Origin: Melampsora larici-populina 98AG31
Lineage: Eukaryota > Basidiomycota > Pucciniomycetes > Pucciniales > Melampsoraceae
Length of the DNA stretch: 64,000 nt
Assembly (NCBI RefSeq): GCF_000204055.1
Contig: NW_006768766.1
Coordinates: forward strand, 296,350 to 360,349
Direction of reading: 5' to 3'
In this document: positions 1 through 11,169 of the stretch, one piece after another
Numbering within the stretch: position 1 is the stretch's first letter
How the letters are laid out: every line of letters begins with the position of its first letter
The notes under the pieces: model-generated
What the model was told of the DNA's origin: nothing
What the model saw: only the letters and a program-made list of their open reading frames with translations
Database searches by the model: none
Position numbers and translations under genes: made by a program

Positions 1-1871
1 AATCGAGGAGGATTACGGTTTGAGGTAGACGCTGATGGATGGTCGCGTTGCAAATATTGTCCGATATGTGGTGAATCAGCTGAACCGGTACTGGATAGAT
101 GCATACGACGAGCATGTGGCTTGGTTTGCGAGGAATGTGTTTTGCAATCATCCAAAGCACAATCCAAACATTTGCGTCGATCACCCACTTCTTCCTCTTC
201 TTCTTCCTCTTCGCCTTCTTCTTCCTCATCTCCATCTTCCTCTTCTTCCGCTTCTTCATCTTCATCTTCTTCAGCATGCGTAGAGACTTGATCTTTCAAA
301 TGATTGTTACGTCGATGACTTGCATGAAGGTGATGAGTAAAGTTTTCATGCCTTGGCCATGGTACTTCGTCGATATCTTCTTCTAGAATGTCATCTTGAT
401 GATTCTGGATTGAGTTTGTAGATGACCAATCTGGTTGACTATTCCCAACCTGTGACGAGTTCTGGTGATGATTAGATTTATGATCGATTGAAGACTGTTG
501 TGAATGTTGGACTGAATGAATAGAAGATTGAGTTGCAAGTTGAGGGGATGAGAGTGTGGATGATTCGAATAAATGATCAGTGCTTTTACTAGACGGGTGT
601 TTCGAAGAGGTCAAAGAAGATTCCGATGGTTTGGATTTGTTAATGTTCTGATTTGGATCTTTGATTGAGCTCTTGCGTTGAGATGATAGTCTAGGGTGTT
701 TTCCATCGTTTTGTTGATGCTGATGGCTAGAGGAGAGATGAGATTGAATGTACTGATCTAATGAGAAACTAGCCCGAGTTCGAGCAGCTGAAGTCGAAGC
801 AAGTGAAGAATAGTTGGAAGAGAGTGGACTAGCACTATGAGGATGGTTTGGATCACGAAACTTATTATCGATTGGAATATCAGCTAGATGATGTTGTTGT
901 TGTTTGAGAGTGAGTTTCTTGCTACCAGTTGAAGTTGAAGTTGCAGTACCACCGAATGGAGTGTGAGTGAAACCAATCTTATTCCAAATCGTCTCTCTCT
1001 GTTTAGGGGTATGTGGCATGGTCTGATTTGACTGAAATGCGGTTGTTTGTTGATCGGATTGATCTGACAAAGGAAATTGAGGGAATTGTTTTGATGATTG
1101 ATTGGAAGAAGACTGTTGTTGTTGAGAAGTAGATGGTAAGAGAGTGAAAGAAGACTGACTAGCTTGATGTTCTAAGGGTTGAGAGTTGAGTTTGTGTTGA
1201 TGATGATTATTGATTTGAATATGCGCATTAGATTGATCATGATGAGGATTGTTCGATTGATGTTCGAATGAAGGTTTGTTTGAATGAAAATGAACCAAGT
1301 TCAATAGATTCTTCACTGTAGATGGTTTGTTAGATTGATTTGAATTTGACATTGAACTCATGTTCAGATTATGATGAATGAGATCTTGTTGTGAGTTTGA
1401 ATCAGTCTTGATTGTAGTTTGATCAGATGGTTCATAATCTACTAGATGGAAATCCGTTGAAACTGGAGTGAATTCAGGTAAAGTGAGTTGATGAGTTGAA
1501 GTTGAAGAGTTTAGATCAAGTTCATTTGGAATTCGATGTTGATTTGTAGATGGTTGGTTTGGTATTAGTTTATTCAATAGTTTGTTTGATTTAGAATGTT
1601 GTAGATCACTTGATTCGATGGTTGGATTCGATGATTTCTTGATCGGTGGTCTCGAGAGTGCTTGTAATAATTCCGATGGAATGATTGGTAATGGTGGTGA
1701 TTTGACTGTTACACTTGAATTGGGTAAGTTAGGTACAGCTGATTTGTTATGAGTTGATGAAGTAGGTGTGGTTGAGTTCTCATGGTTGGTTTGATGGTTT
1801 GTAAATGGTGATGGTGATGGTGAAGGTGAAGGTGAAGAAGTGAAAGATTGCTGTGAGGGATGATGAGTCAT
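1..1871 (-). CDS. Partial low-complexity Ser/Gln/Asn/His-rich protein (N-terminal 623 residues)
   Basis: On the minus strand an ATG at 1871-1869 opens a frame with no stop down to the window edge, so the C-terminus lies outside. The product is dominated by Ser, Gln, Asn, His, Pro and Thr, with an SPSPSPSP run near residue 15 and many Gln/Asn/His clusters. At about residues 520-560 there is an acidic Glu/Asp tract, followed by a cysteine group (KCLDCALDDC) and a basic His/Arg patch. Such composition is typical of intrinsically disordered fungal regulators, but I recognise no catalytic domain. The CxxC-type cysteines could begin a zinc-binding domain that continues beyond the window. The start is supported by the absence of an upstream in-frame ATG in the adjacent sequence. 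Function unknown. Confidence 0.6.
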   Translation of the reverse strand, partial: MTHHPSQQSFTSSPSPSPSPSPFTNHQTNHENSTTPTSSTHNKSAVPNLPNSSVTVKSPPLPIIPSELLQALSRPPIKKSSNPTIESSDLQHSKSNKLLNKLIPNQPSTNQHRIPNELDLNSSTSTHQLTLPEFTPVSTDFHLVDYEPSDQTTIKTDSNSQQDLIHHNLNMSSMSNSNQSNKPSTVKNLLNLVHFHSNKPSFEHQSNNPHHDQSNAHIQINNHHQHKLNSQPLEHQASQSSFTLLPSTSQQQQSSSNQSSKQFPQFPLSDQSDQQTTAFQSNQTMPHTPKQRETIWNKIGFTHTPFGGTATSTSTGSKKLTLKQQQHHLADIPIDNKFRDPNHPHSASPLSSNYSSLASTSAARTRASFSLDQYIQSHLSSSHQHQQNDGKHPRLSSQRKSSIKDPNQNINKSKPSESSLTSSKHPSSKSTDHLFESSTLSSPQLATQSSIHSVQHSQQSSIDHKSNHHQNSSQVGNSQPDWSSTNSIQNHQDDILEEDIDEVPWPRHENFTHHLHASHRRNNHLKDQVSTHAEEDEDEEAEEEEDGDEEEEGEEEEEEEEVGDRRKCLDCALDDCKTHSSQTKPHARRMHLSSTGSADSPHIGQYLQRDHPSASTSNRNPPR

Positions 1872-3139
1872 GGTTGGGTGATGATTAATTTGTAATTTCT
1901 TGATTTTCAACTTTGCTTGTTATTTTTGATGATGATGAATGGTTGAAACGATGAGAAGTTATAGAAGAACACTCTAGTGACTAGTCCATCAGAACTCACA
2001 CTGTGAAGACTGAAGACTGAAGACTGAAGAGCTGTGAAGAGTGCTGCTGGTTTTGGATGTGAAAAGTTTTGATTTAAATTCTTCTTCTCTTCTTTTGCTT
2101 GCTTAATTTCAATTTTCAATTTACTACTGAACTTTATTGTCACTCTTCTTCTAACTCGTACTGGTCCTCTCTCAATTCAATCTCAATTTCAATTTCATTT
2201 TCAATTTCACATCACTCCATCCATCTCCAGCCATCTTCCAGCACACTCGCTCTTCCATCTCACATTTCATTTCATTGTACATAGTATACACTTTGGATCA
2301 CTCATTCAGCTCTTATAATGAAATCACTCCACCTAAGACTTCCTGATTATATATTCTCTGGAGTGAACATCAAAGTGTTTTCATATCTTGAAGATGAATT
2401 TGTGAAAGATTGTCTATGCTTAGATCTTCCTAAGTATCTAAGAAAGCTCACATCTATTGTGACACCCCTTCGTTCCGTTGCAAGAAGCCCTTGGTTCATA
2501 TATATGGTGATTACAAGCTTTTATTAAGACAGTACCATTTCTAATATCAAAGAAAACAGGCTTAATAAGCTCATCATGAAATTATGACCATGAATGAATT
2601 ATGGTCTTTATAACGTATGGATTGGGAAACACTGGTGCATGGAACAAATAGCTCCTCTCAGTAGATTCTTTCAATATATCAGAAAGATGACGCACCATGA
2701 ATTACATAGATGAGTACAAAAACAATCTGATCGAAAGGAGAAGAGAAACATATAACAAAAATGGTACATCCAAGCCACTTTGCCTGGAATGAAGCATCAA
2801 AGTGCTTTCCATTTCATCGTGTAAGATGTTTCTGTGAATCCTAAGTACTTTCCACAAAGCTCATCACAGTCAAAGTCTAACTCACAGCTGGATTTGTTTC
2901 CATATTTGAACACTAGGTTTGATCCCAAGTTAAAGCTAGTACATAGAAGCTAGTCAATTCTTCGATTTAAAACAAAAAGTCGTAAAGGAAACTCTGAATT
3001 TTCGCTTACACTCCGAATACCCTGAGTTGTTAATCTGTGTCGGATGATTGACAAGGATTTTAGCGTGTGTATCACCTTATGAGAAAACTATTGGCTATCA
3101 TAAGTATGACCCAGTGTGCTTTTTATAACAAATTCGAGG
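1872..3139. other. Intergenic; upstream region of the low-complexity gene
   Basis: No convincing gene is seen. Next to the gene start there is a short tandem GAAGACT-type run (about 2007-2030) and a pyrimidine-rich tract made of repeated TCAATT units (about 2150-2215). This is the sort of sequence often found in fungal 5' regions. Beyond 2300 the sequence is AT-rich with no coding or repeat signal I can identify. Confidence 0.4.
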
Positions 3140-3310
3140 ACAGCCACGTCAGTTCTCTTCTCCATGAAGGGGTCGGCTTCCACCCGGCTTCCACACGGAT
3201 GAATCAAGAGGATGACATCATGATGATATGGAAGCTTCCGCTGAGGAACCGAGACTAAATCTGCTATGTACCACTCTACACTAATGACGTGACTGGCTGA
3301 GGTGCAGTCC
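3140..3310 (+). repeat. Dispersed repeat, copy A (matches 11170-11305)
   Basis: This stretch aligns with 11170-11305 in the same orientation. Shared blocks include CTCTTCTCC, GGCTTCCAC, GGAAGCT(T)CC, GCAGAGACTA/CCGAGACTA, and TACACTAAT, separated by small indels. It does not resemble a gene. It is an old dispersed repeat of unknown class. Confidence 0.5.
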
Positions 3311-3363
3311 ACAAGACAGGCCTCAGAAAGCCTCATAAAAAAACAAATACGCAAGCACAATTA

Positions 3364-3527
3364 TGGTGTTCAAACATGTGCAAGAACTCTGCAAGACCGA
3401 CGCGCAAGATCCGTGCAAGATTTTATGTACATACTAATCTTGCACATTAATTATTTTGACAACCCGCGTTATTGTGTTCCAAACCGTGCAAAAACTTGCA
3501 CAAATTTATTTTGAAGTTTGAACACCA
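3364..3527. mobile_element. 164-bp TA-flanked MITE (mariner-type ends)
   Basis: Perfect 12-bp terminal inverted repeats TGGTGTTCAAAC (3364-3375) and GTTTGAACACCA (3516-3527) are each bordered by a TA dinucleotide (3362-3363 and 3528-3529). That is the target-duplication pattern of Tc1/mariner transposition. The interior is non-coding and unusually rich in GTGCAAG/CTTGCAC and related GCAAGA motifs in both orientations, so most of the element could fold on itself. It is too short to encode a transposase, so it would need to be mobilised in trans. Confidence 0.7.
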
Positions 3528-3748
3528 TAAAGATGACTGTAGAGAAAGCAAATGAAATTGATCATGATATCATTGTCATTATATCCAGGTTGTACTTCTT
3601 TCCAGCTTCAAAAAGGTATGGTCCCAATACTTTAGTTAAAATATCAGTTTTTTGATGCTTTGATCCTACTCAATGTAAAATTACCATGCCTCTAAATAAT
3701 TGCTCAGGAACATAATCAAACTCTTTATCTGTCTGCCTTGTTGTTTTG

Positions 3749-4400
3749 TTATGTATATAAATGACTTGCCACCATGTTATCACAAAATAATTTTACTCGT
3801 CCCATTGCGCCCAATACATCTTCCACTAAATTTCTCAACCACAGCACCTCTCTTGCTGCCATTCCATATACTTTGCACAACATGTTGATGTTGTTATACA
3901 ACCCTGACACTTTGGAGTTCATGCCAAAGAACAATCTAGGAAGAAAGTGGCATAACCATGTACTGATTTTGGGTACTCCCCACCCCAGTTTGAATCAACA
4001 TAAGTATGTAAGTCTGTCTTGATCTCATTGATCAACAGTTTCAAATATAATTTAACCAATCCAGTGGTCTTCAGATATTGTAGAACACCTTGAGAAGCTG
4101 TCCAGTGTTGAGTAGTTGGTCTGGCAGTGTATCTATGTATGTTAAGTCAGGTGGTGTTGCCACTGCTAGATTTAGAGAACCAATCACCAAATAAGTATTT
4201 TTTCTTGTCAATGTTGTGTTTGTCTTCTCTTGGTGATGTTGGTAATGGAGAGGAATTCAAAGGTGTTGTCAATTTTCCTGGTGTTTCTAGAAACAATACC
4301 AGAATTGCTCCGCTCCATATAGTGGTTGCAGAACAAGCAGCTGGGGAATCCGCTATATGCACCCATATGTAATATACTCTTTTTATTCAAATTAAACTTT
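3749..4400 (-). pseudogene. Decayed Ty1/copia pol (end of RT and RNase H)
   Basis: Minus-strand reading gives blocks diagnostic of Copia pol in the right order but in shifting frames. First is an IGSLNLAVATPPDLTY-like block (about 4180-4130) and an HWTASQGVLQYLK-like block (about 4095-4060). Then comes TYVDSNWGGEYPKSVHGYATF (about 4010-3950). Last is the RNase H segment EVLWLRNLVEDVLG followed by LFCDNMVASH (3850-3760). In the YADSDW region a conserved Trp codon reads TGA. These are the C-terminal third of a Copia polyprotein. Several frameshifts and stops make it non-functional. It lies downstream, in element orientation, of the LTR at 5369-6005 and probably belongs to the same insertion. 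Confidence 0.7.
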
Positions 4401-5368
4401 TCAAATTCATTGTTGAACTTTATTGTTCTCATCCTACTAACCTTTCTATTTGATATATGTCAACAAAGCACAAGAAGCTCTAATATGAGGTAAAGAAATG
4501 CTGGTAAAAAAGTGGTTTCTTCAAGAGTAAGTTCTGAATTCTGATATTCAATTAAATTGGTAGAACCATTATTCTTTTGAACTCAATCTTATTATTTTGA
4601 TGATTTAATGGTTGGTCTTGTGATTTCTTCATCTACTTTGATGAATACATTTTGAACAATTTCTCAATAATTTCATCATCTAAATTATCAATTATAATTC
4701 TAGTTCTACTACTGTTTAAAGTTATGTTTGACCAAACCTTTCGAAATGAATGGTAGTTGAAACTTGTTTTAACTTACAGGAATTGGGGCCGGCAAAGTGG
4801 CTTTGAAAGACAATCCAAGTTTGTGGAAACACATCCCCAAAAAACTTTCAGAGAAGATCTTACTAAACACATGGTTTTTAACACAGCAGTAGCTCACATA
4901 GCTCTTTACCACTTTATCAAAAACCTTTTGATATTGTAAAAAGATCTTTCTCTTTTCCTTCACTGATTTGTATCTTATTCATCACATCCACTTTGTTATC
5001 ACAATTTTGACTATCTGTTATCTCTTTTTATAATACAAAGTTGTGTTTAAGATACAACTTTTTGTACCCACCATGCCTCCCATTTCTATTAGGGATATGA
5101 TTGATGTTGTAGTGACATCCCCATTGGGCTTTTGGTTGTTGCAGTTTGAGTCAGACCCTTTGGGGCCGTCATGCGTAATTTAGCAGTTGTGAACAAACTC
5201 TCAAGTCTCTCAAAAAGACCAACATGCCAATACAATTTGTCTTTCAAAGAAGATCCTTGAGAAATACTTTAGAACAATATCTGGAAAGGACAGAGAGAAC
5301 TATCAAGGTGTGAAAGTGTGTGAGGGTTGGGTGCTCTGTTGAGGACTCAAGGCTCACTAAATGGGCAA
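4401..5368 (-). mobile_element. Unrecognisable internal part of the decayed Copia element
   Basis: Between the recognisable RT/RNase H blocks and the LTR there is about 1 kb of AT-rich sequence. No frame is long enough to assign, and I see no gag, protease or integrase motif. Position and orientation suggest it is the deleted or mutated interior of the same Copia insertion. This is an inference from context only. Confidence 0.35.
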
Positions 5369-6005
5369 TGTAGGGTGTTATATTTATAATTTATAATGTT
5401 TATATTTCAAATATAAAGTAATTACAACTAAAAATATAGAAAGAAATGGGGAAAGGGCAAAAACTGGCCTGTTTGGATAAATCCAGACAGACTACAGCTA
5501 ATTAACCCCTTAAAAGGAGGTTTATAATTATAATAAGTAAATGTTATAATTAATGAAGGGTGTATCCAAGGCCTTCCTTTTATCTTTTATGTAACAGATT
5601 AAAGAGTGAGATAAAGATCACTACACTGGTTGTTCTGAAAGTCACCAACTTGGGGTTGTTCTTAAGGTCACCAGCCTGAAAGTAATTGTATGTAGGTCAC
5701 TAGCCTTGGGTTTTTGGAAGGTCACCAACCTAAAAGAGTTTCTACTTGGGGGAAGTAGATGATCCAGAAAAAGGTGAAGGGATTACTACTTACTTTTGGT
5801 CAGGAAGCTGATTTGAAGTTATGAAGTTATCACTGGTCTTATATTCATAAGACTCTTGATATTACTTCAATAGAACATTAAAGTTGTTCTTTGAAAGTAT
5901 TATGTAATAATTGCTTGGGGGGAATCTTTGACGGCTGAGAGAGGAGGGGTTTATATACTCTCCTCTCTAAACCTAACTGTAGTGATATTTGTTACTATCA
6001 CTACA
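5369..6005 (-). repeat. 637-bp long terminal repeat (probable 5' LTR of the Copia relic)
   Basis: The segment is bounded by TGTAG...CTACA, the short inverted ends expected of an LTR. Read on the minus strand it starts TGTAGTGATAGTAAC. Near its start it has a TATATAAA promoter-like box (plus positions 5947-5958) followed by CCCCTCCTCTCTC. It ends CCCTACA next to TTGCCCATTTAG, where a primer-binding site would lie. A degenerate array of GGTCACCA(A/G)CCT units sits at 5639-5735. No second LTR was found on the far side of the pol relic, so the element appears 3'-truncated. Confidence 0.55.
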
Positions 6006-6402
6006 TTGGTTCAGGATTGATCATTACTAGATGTTATGATTATTGCTAGCAATCTTTGATTACATATACTTGTTAAGTATAATATGTAATATAGGCATTT
6101 TAACTCTTGACACTGAGTTATGAGGTGTAAATGGTATTTTACTACATGTTACATGTAGTTTTAAGTGTACATGTATATGTAATAAGTGTTTTGGTACATT
6201 GTATTACTTGTTACATACAGTCTAAGCTCAGTATGTAGCATGTAATTAATTTTATAAATAATGTTTCTAATGTTACAAGTTAGTTTTGGGTACATGTACA
6301 TGTACTCAGGGCTGACAAAGTGGCTGAGCAAAGGAGCAAGGATTGAAGAGTGTGTGGTTAAAGACAGATTGAGAAAGGTTATCATCAAATGGCTGTATCT
6401 CA

Positions 6403-7025
6403 CACTGTGAACATCATTCAACTTCCCCACATTGGAAGAGGAAAATGATTAATAGTCCAGTTTGTCATAAAAAGATCCAATACCGCTCACCTGAGCCTCA
6501 ACACCCACACTACATATGTGCAGTACGCTAAGTAAATAGCTTTCTATCATGTACATACAGGTCTGCTCAGTTTTTTGCCCATTAGACTATATAAATCACA
6601 TGTTATACCACATGTAACTTTTTGGACTTGAAAAAAATTGTCCCAAGAACTCACTACATATAATTCTGTAGCTGCTCAGGCAATATTTTTGAAGCTATTT
6701 CTTAGTAACAGAAAGGGCATTACATGCAGTTGAGTTGATGAGATTACACCAAAACGTTGAGTCAGTGTATGTAGTCTATCTTTTGAATGCTTTTGTCAAT
6801 CTGAAAAAAGTTACAGCATGTATTACATATGAATAACTCATCCTGCTGAGCAGATAACTGAGCAGAACTGTATGTACATGATAACCACCAATTCACTGAG
6901 CCTGCTACACATATGTAGTGTGAGTGTTATGGATCAGGTGTGGAGTGATAGATCATTTTATGACAAATGATACTCCCAATCATTTTTTCCTGCCCACTTG
7001 GGGAAGTTGATTAATGTTTGCAGTG
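6403..7025. mobile_element. 623-bp CACTG-ended MITE with TCA target duplication, copy 1
   Basis: The element begins CACTGTGAACAT and ends ATGTTTGCAGTG. It is flanked on both sides by TCA (6400-6402 and 7026-7028), the 3-bp duplication characteristic of CACTA/EnSpm-type transposons, whose ends start CACT(A/G). The two halves form an imperfect inverted repeat of about 250 bp per arm. Shared blocks include CAACTTCCCCA, CACACTACATATGTG, ATCATGTACATACAG and CTGCTCAG. No transposase is encoded. An equally long relative with its own 3-bp duplication lies at 63067-63689. Confidence 0.75.
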
Positions 7026-7039
7026 TCAATATGGACAAT

Positions 7040-7725
7040 TATCTCAATCTTGTCCATCAGATAGTGGCATCAGATATTCAAACCAAACACCAATCAGATT
7101 GTAGATATATGGTCAAGTTTGGCTCAAGATACAATGTGGCCACATGTAACTTTTTGGGTGTGGATTTTGGCGGCATTGTATCTTGTTGCAGTGACCAAAT
7201 GGGCCCTTACATATGTGCAGCAGGATGGGCAAATCAGGAGATTTCAAGTACATACAGATCTGCTCAGCTATTGGCTCATCTGCATGAGCAAATCATATGT
7301 AATAACTTCTGGATCTTTTTTAGTTTGAAAGAATATTTCAAAAATTGACTACACACACTGACTCATGGTTTTGGTGCAATTCCATCAACTGAAATTCATG
7401 CATCAGCCTTTTTGTTACTGTCAAATGGCTTTCAAAGTATTGCCTGAATAGATGTTGAGGTATATGTATGTTGTTAAATTTTGGGAAGATTTTATGAAAC
7501 TGAAAAAAGTTACAAGATGTATCACATGTGATTTACTTATTCAGATGAGCGGGGAACTGAGCAGACCTGTATGTACATGATAGCTAACAATTTACCCAGC
7601 TTGTCCCACATATGTGATGTAGGTTTTATGGCACAGGTGTGCAGTGATTGATCCGTTATGACCAATTATACTTGCAATCATTTTCCTCTGCTCAATTGAA
7701 GCAAAGTTGTTTGATGTTTACAGTG
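7040..7725. mobile_element. Diverged relative of the 623-bp CACTG MITE, left end unresolved
   Basis: This stretch shares many blocks with the preceding element (CACATGTAACTTTTT, TTACATATGTGCAG, TACATACAGATCTGCTCAG, GTATGTACATGATAG) and ends in a similar ATGTTTACAGTG. The left terminus cannot be placed; no CACTG end is visible close to 7030. It may be an older copy disrupted by insertion of its neighbour. Open frames here are incidental. Confidence 0.5.
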
Positions 7726-7727
7726 CG

Positions 7728-8261
7728 TTAAATCATTCCCTTCACAGTATCTTCCTCCCATTTGAAACCAACTAATTTGAGGCTTTCAAAATCTTTGTTG
7801 ACTTGGTTGACAGAAGTCATTATGTATTGGCAGAATTCAATCTTTGTAACATGATAGATTGGAAAATAACGTATTGAGCTGTGCAACCCCTTTTTGAAAT
7901 AAATCTCCAAGCATGGAAAGTGCATGGTGAGACAAGAAGCTGCTGTCAATCATGTCTTGAAGTTCTTCATCAATGGTTTAGTGGATGACATGGCCAGCGC
8001 ATTGATTAATCACCATTTGAATTACAGATTTCTCAATAGGTTTCTTGAAATCCCAATAGTCAGGAATATCAGTCATGTTGTATACATTACCACCCTGGCT
8101 GTTGTTAATTTCCATTGTGCAAATTTCTTGCCATCAAATTCAAGCTTTTTGATCTTTATGCTAAATTTGTTCACATCCTTATGATTATCAAATAGTAATT
8201 TCAAACAGTCTGACGTGGAGATGGCATTTGACATGATGAATCTGAAATGTGGATGTATCAA
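7728..8261 (-). pseudogene. Possible Copia-like gag fragment
   Basis: Minus-strand frames contain a block KLEFDGKKFAQWKLTTARVV followed, in a shifted frame, by DIPDYWDFKKPIEK. Towards the 3' end is QVNKDFESLKLVGFKWEEDT. The order (F/DGxxFxxWK near the N-terminus, then a long helical region) resembles the gag domain of fungal and plant Copia elements. Frames are broken by stops at about 8070 and 7950, so this is a relic. It lies outside the LTR at 5369-6005, so it is probably a separate insertion. The assignment rests on a weak motif and could be wrong. Confidence 0.4.
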
Positions 8262-8295
8262 CTTACAAAACTTTTACTATAACAATAATAAAAAA

Positions 8296-8745
8296 GGAAA
8301 TAGTGTTTGGGCAAATCAGGGTTAAAGCCTAGGGTGATGATATTACTTGTAATAGAAAAAACACCCTACAGGGTGGCCAGCGGACATACACCACGGGGGC
8401 AGCCTGACCGCCAATCGGTCATCCTCGCAGGCCACCACCAGACAATCGCTCTGTGCGGAGTGACTGACCACCAGCAGGTAGTCAGTTTGGCAACAACCAA
8501 GTGCCAAACTTTGAGTTGCCTGACAGCTCAGCACGCAGGCACCTTTGCATCACCAAAAGTGTAGGTGTGCGCAATCTGCAGGTGGCCTGCAGACCACTTT
8601 GACCACCCGCAGGCCACCAGTTTGGGGCAGGCATTCAATTGGAACTGTCTGGATTGGAATCGGGCGGGGCACGGGCACGGGCTGCTCTGATTCAAAAATG
8701 GGCATGAATAGCATAAAGCGCAGTGCATTACTAGGCGGTGGCATC
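8296..8745. other. GC-rich non-coding patch
   Basis: Composition changes abruptly here from AT-rich to GC-rich sequence dominated by GGCCACC/GGTGGCC words. An inverted repeat GGTGGCCTGC...GCAGGCCACC lies at about 8582-8619. Open frames exist on both strands but none looks like a protein. Composition and hairpins suggest an inserted element of unknown class; I could not find termini or a target duplication. Confidence 0.4.
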
Positions 8746-8899
8746 GTCAAGAGTGGCAGTTATTGGAAGAACAGCTTGTGTAGAATGATAATGCACAACA
8801 GGAATGATTGAATTACATGAAAACACTTTAAATGAAAAAGAAGATCAATATCACGGTCATCAGTGTCCTCCTCACAATGATTTGTGATCTATGAGGATA

Positions 8900-9576
8900 A
8901 GAGTTTGGTCAGAAGATTGTCAGTCTTGATGGCAAATCAACCACTTACCCAATAGATGAGTCTCTTGATGTTTGTGATCGTGCTCTCAGCCGGAATGTTT
9001 GGCTCGCGTGGGTTGCTCAGGAGTTTGATTTGCTCAAGGTTCAAGCAGGTGATCTTTGAGCTGTTCCACCTTTTTGGTCACTCAGTCCAGCTTGTTAGAC
9101 AAGGTATTGTGCTGTTCAACACTGTTGTTAGACATGGCTGCATTTTCTTCATTGAGTTTGTCAGAGAGATTGGCAATATCCAAGTCAATGTTTTCTGACA
9201 ACCTTGCAATCACATCCAAAATCTTTTCAGTTGAAACTGAAATGCTCTTGCGAGCAGTCGCACTCGCGTCATTGTTCTGAATAGCCAACACAAACAAGTA
9301 ATCAGTAAATGATAGTCAATGGGAGATAAACTAAAGAGAGAAGAAGAACGAGGCTGACCCCTGAACACAAGCACTGGTGTTATCAGAACTCATGGGACCC
9401 GCATTCGGGCCGCCTCCATTATAAACTGTGATAAGGATGTCAGTAAAACAACCTGGATGCGTGAAAGAGAAAGATCACTTGCCTGATGAGACTCCGACAC
9501 TTTGGTGAGTTGCGCTACCACGGAAGGACCGGTTTACCAAAGATAACACATGGTTCTCCGAGAGCGTGGCAGACAT
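8900..9576 (-). pseudogene. Decayed multi-exon coiled-coil gene
   Basis: A minus-strand ATG at 9576 opens a short exon (MSATLSENHVLSLVNRSF...) that ends at a GCAAGT donor. A second piece follows after CTTATCACAG, and a third after GGCTATTCAG. The third encodes a heptad-like Lys/Glu/Leu/Asn segment (TEKILDVIARLSENIDLDIA). Where the coiled coil should continue as TKKVEQLKDHL a TGA interrupts the frame. A later block LLSNPREPNIPAESTITNIK lies in another frame. The pattern is that of a once-spliced gene, perhaps part of a transposon family, now inactivated by at least one stop and one frameshift. I do not recognise the family. Confidence 0.45.
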
Positions 9577-11169
9577 AGTGTTGATTCAATCTGAATGGAT
9601 AGGTTGATAAATTATCATCCTGAAAGATTGAGAGAGAAAGGATTTGAGAGAAAAAAATGTTTAAAAGGGGAGTGCTAACTCATGAACGGAGTTGACAACC
9701 TATGAGGTCCCACCGTGTGTGATCGTTGAGACAACATTACAAATGGAGTTGACTGAGGTGAAGGTAATTGAGAGAACTTCAAAACTGTGAAGGTGACTGA
9801 AGACATTGATTTTTTTTTTGAAAAATGACAACTCAAACTTGGGGGGGAAACCAAACAAGTGGGCATTTTATCTCATGTCACCACGCAAGAAAGACCTGAC
9901 CCCTGGGGGAGGACAGGGGAGGACACAACACACGAAAAGATTGTACGCAGGGGTCAGCAAAGTCTCTCTTGCCCACGCGGTTATTTGGCTCAGCGGTCAG
10001 TTTTGTGAAGGTACCACGGGTCCCGGGATACTGACTGCTGACCAAAAAGGCCGCCTATGGGCTCACAGGGTGCGCCCATAAGTCGCGCTGTAGGCTGTTT
10101 TGAGCTCACACAGGGGCAGCTGGGGGCGGCCACCACAAGGTGGCCTTTGGTCTACCCAGGGACAAGCTTTGGGTTGGATTGCAACCTGACGTTTTTCAGA
10201 CCAGTTAGGACCAATTTCCAACCCAGGATCCCCCTGTGGTGTACATAAACAACTACAAAAAAACGTGAGAATAAAAAAGAATTCAGACCACAATAACAAT
10301 TAACTTAAAAAAGAAACATAACATATCAAAAAGAAACTTAAAAAATGTAAAACATAAGAAATTAAATAAAGAATACAAAATTAAAAAACAGGATAACAAG
10401 TAGAAGAAATTAATCTAAACCATACAGAAAACCAGTGTAAAAATAAGACCAAGGCAGAAAAAACTTGATACTGCAAAGGGAATGTGACTAGCAAAACAAG
10501 GGTGGGTGGGACGCAAAAAAGCAACCGTATAAGATAAGAATGAAGAGAAACGGTTGTGAAACTCAATAGGAAAGATAAAGTTGGTAAAGAAGGTAAACAG
10601 CTGATGACCTCATAGTTGTGGTAATATATGTAATGAAAAGAACCCGACCCGTCAGTATTTCACACATGTACAAAAGACTGAATCTATCCACATTCCCATT
10701 GGTTAATAACAAGTTACCAACTCCTAGATATTGTTACTGTCAGTGGAGTGAGTAGTTGGGTAAAATGTGGGTATGGAGGGGGTGGGTTTAAAAGGAAATG
10801 GGAACAAAGGGCTTGTACAAATATATTTTAGGGAAATTGATATGAATTGAGATCTGGGGTGTTATCATGAGTAATTGTTTGTTGTTCACCAGGATGAATC
10901 AACTCTGATCTTAAAATTTAGGGACTGCATTAGAGTTTGTGGTCTAATCTGTGACATGGATTGCAACTTCTTTGGTGGAGTTTGAGGAATTGACATATGT
11001 TTGGATGCTGAAGGTGGTTGGTCTTACACTACAAGCTCCAGCAAGATGAGGTCAATTTGATTAAAAGGTGACACTAGTGCTCATAAGCTATGATGAATAG
11101 GACAATGGCCCCATGAGTTCTCATCTTCAAGGTATTGATCTCCAATGTATTACATATAACAGATAGGAC
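9577..11169. other. Gene-poor stretch with a second GC-rich patch
   Basis: From 9890 to 10240 the sequence is GC-rich, with a GGCCACC...GGTGGCC hairpin at about 10128-10145, resembling the patch at 8296-8745 in word usage. The rest is A-rich (10240-10400) or ordinary AT-rich sequence. I see no gene, RNA or element termini here. Confidence 0.35.

Noticed and set aside
35..386. Plus-strand frames opposite the low-complexity gene
   Set aside because: They are shadows of the Glu/Asp-rich antisense codons (runs of Phe/Leu/Pro).
5639..5735. Regular GGTCACCA repeats considered as a CRISPR-like array
   Set aside because: Only four degenerate units with irregular spacing inside an LTR of a eukaryotic genome.
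6998..7348. 116-codon frame within the CACTG MITE region
   Set aside because: It crosses a MITE border and has no protein-like features.
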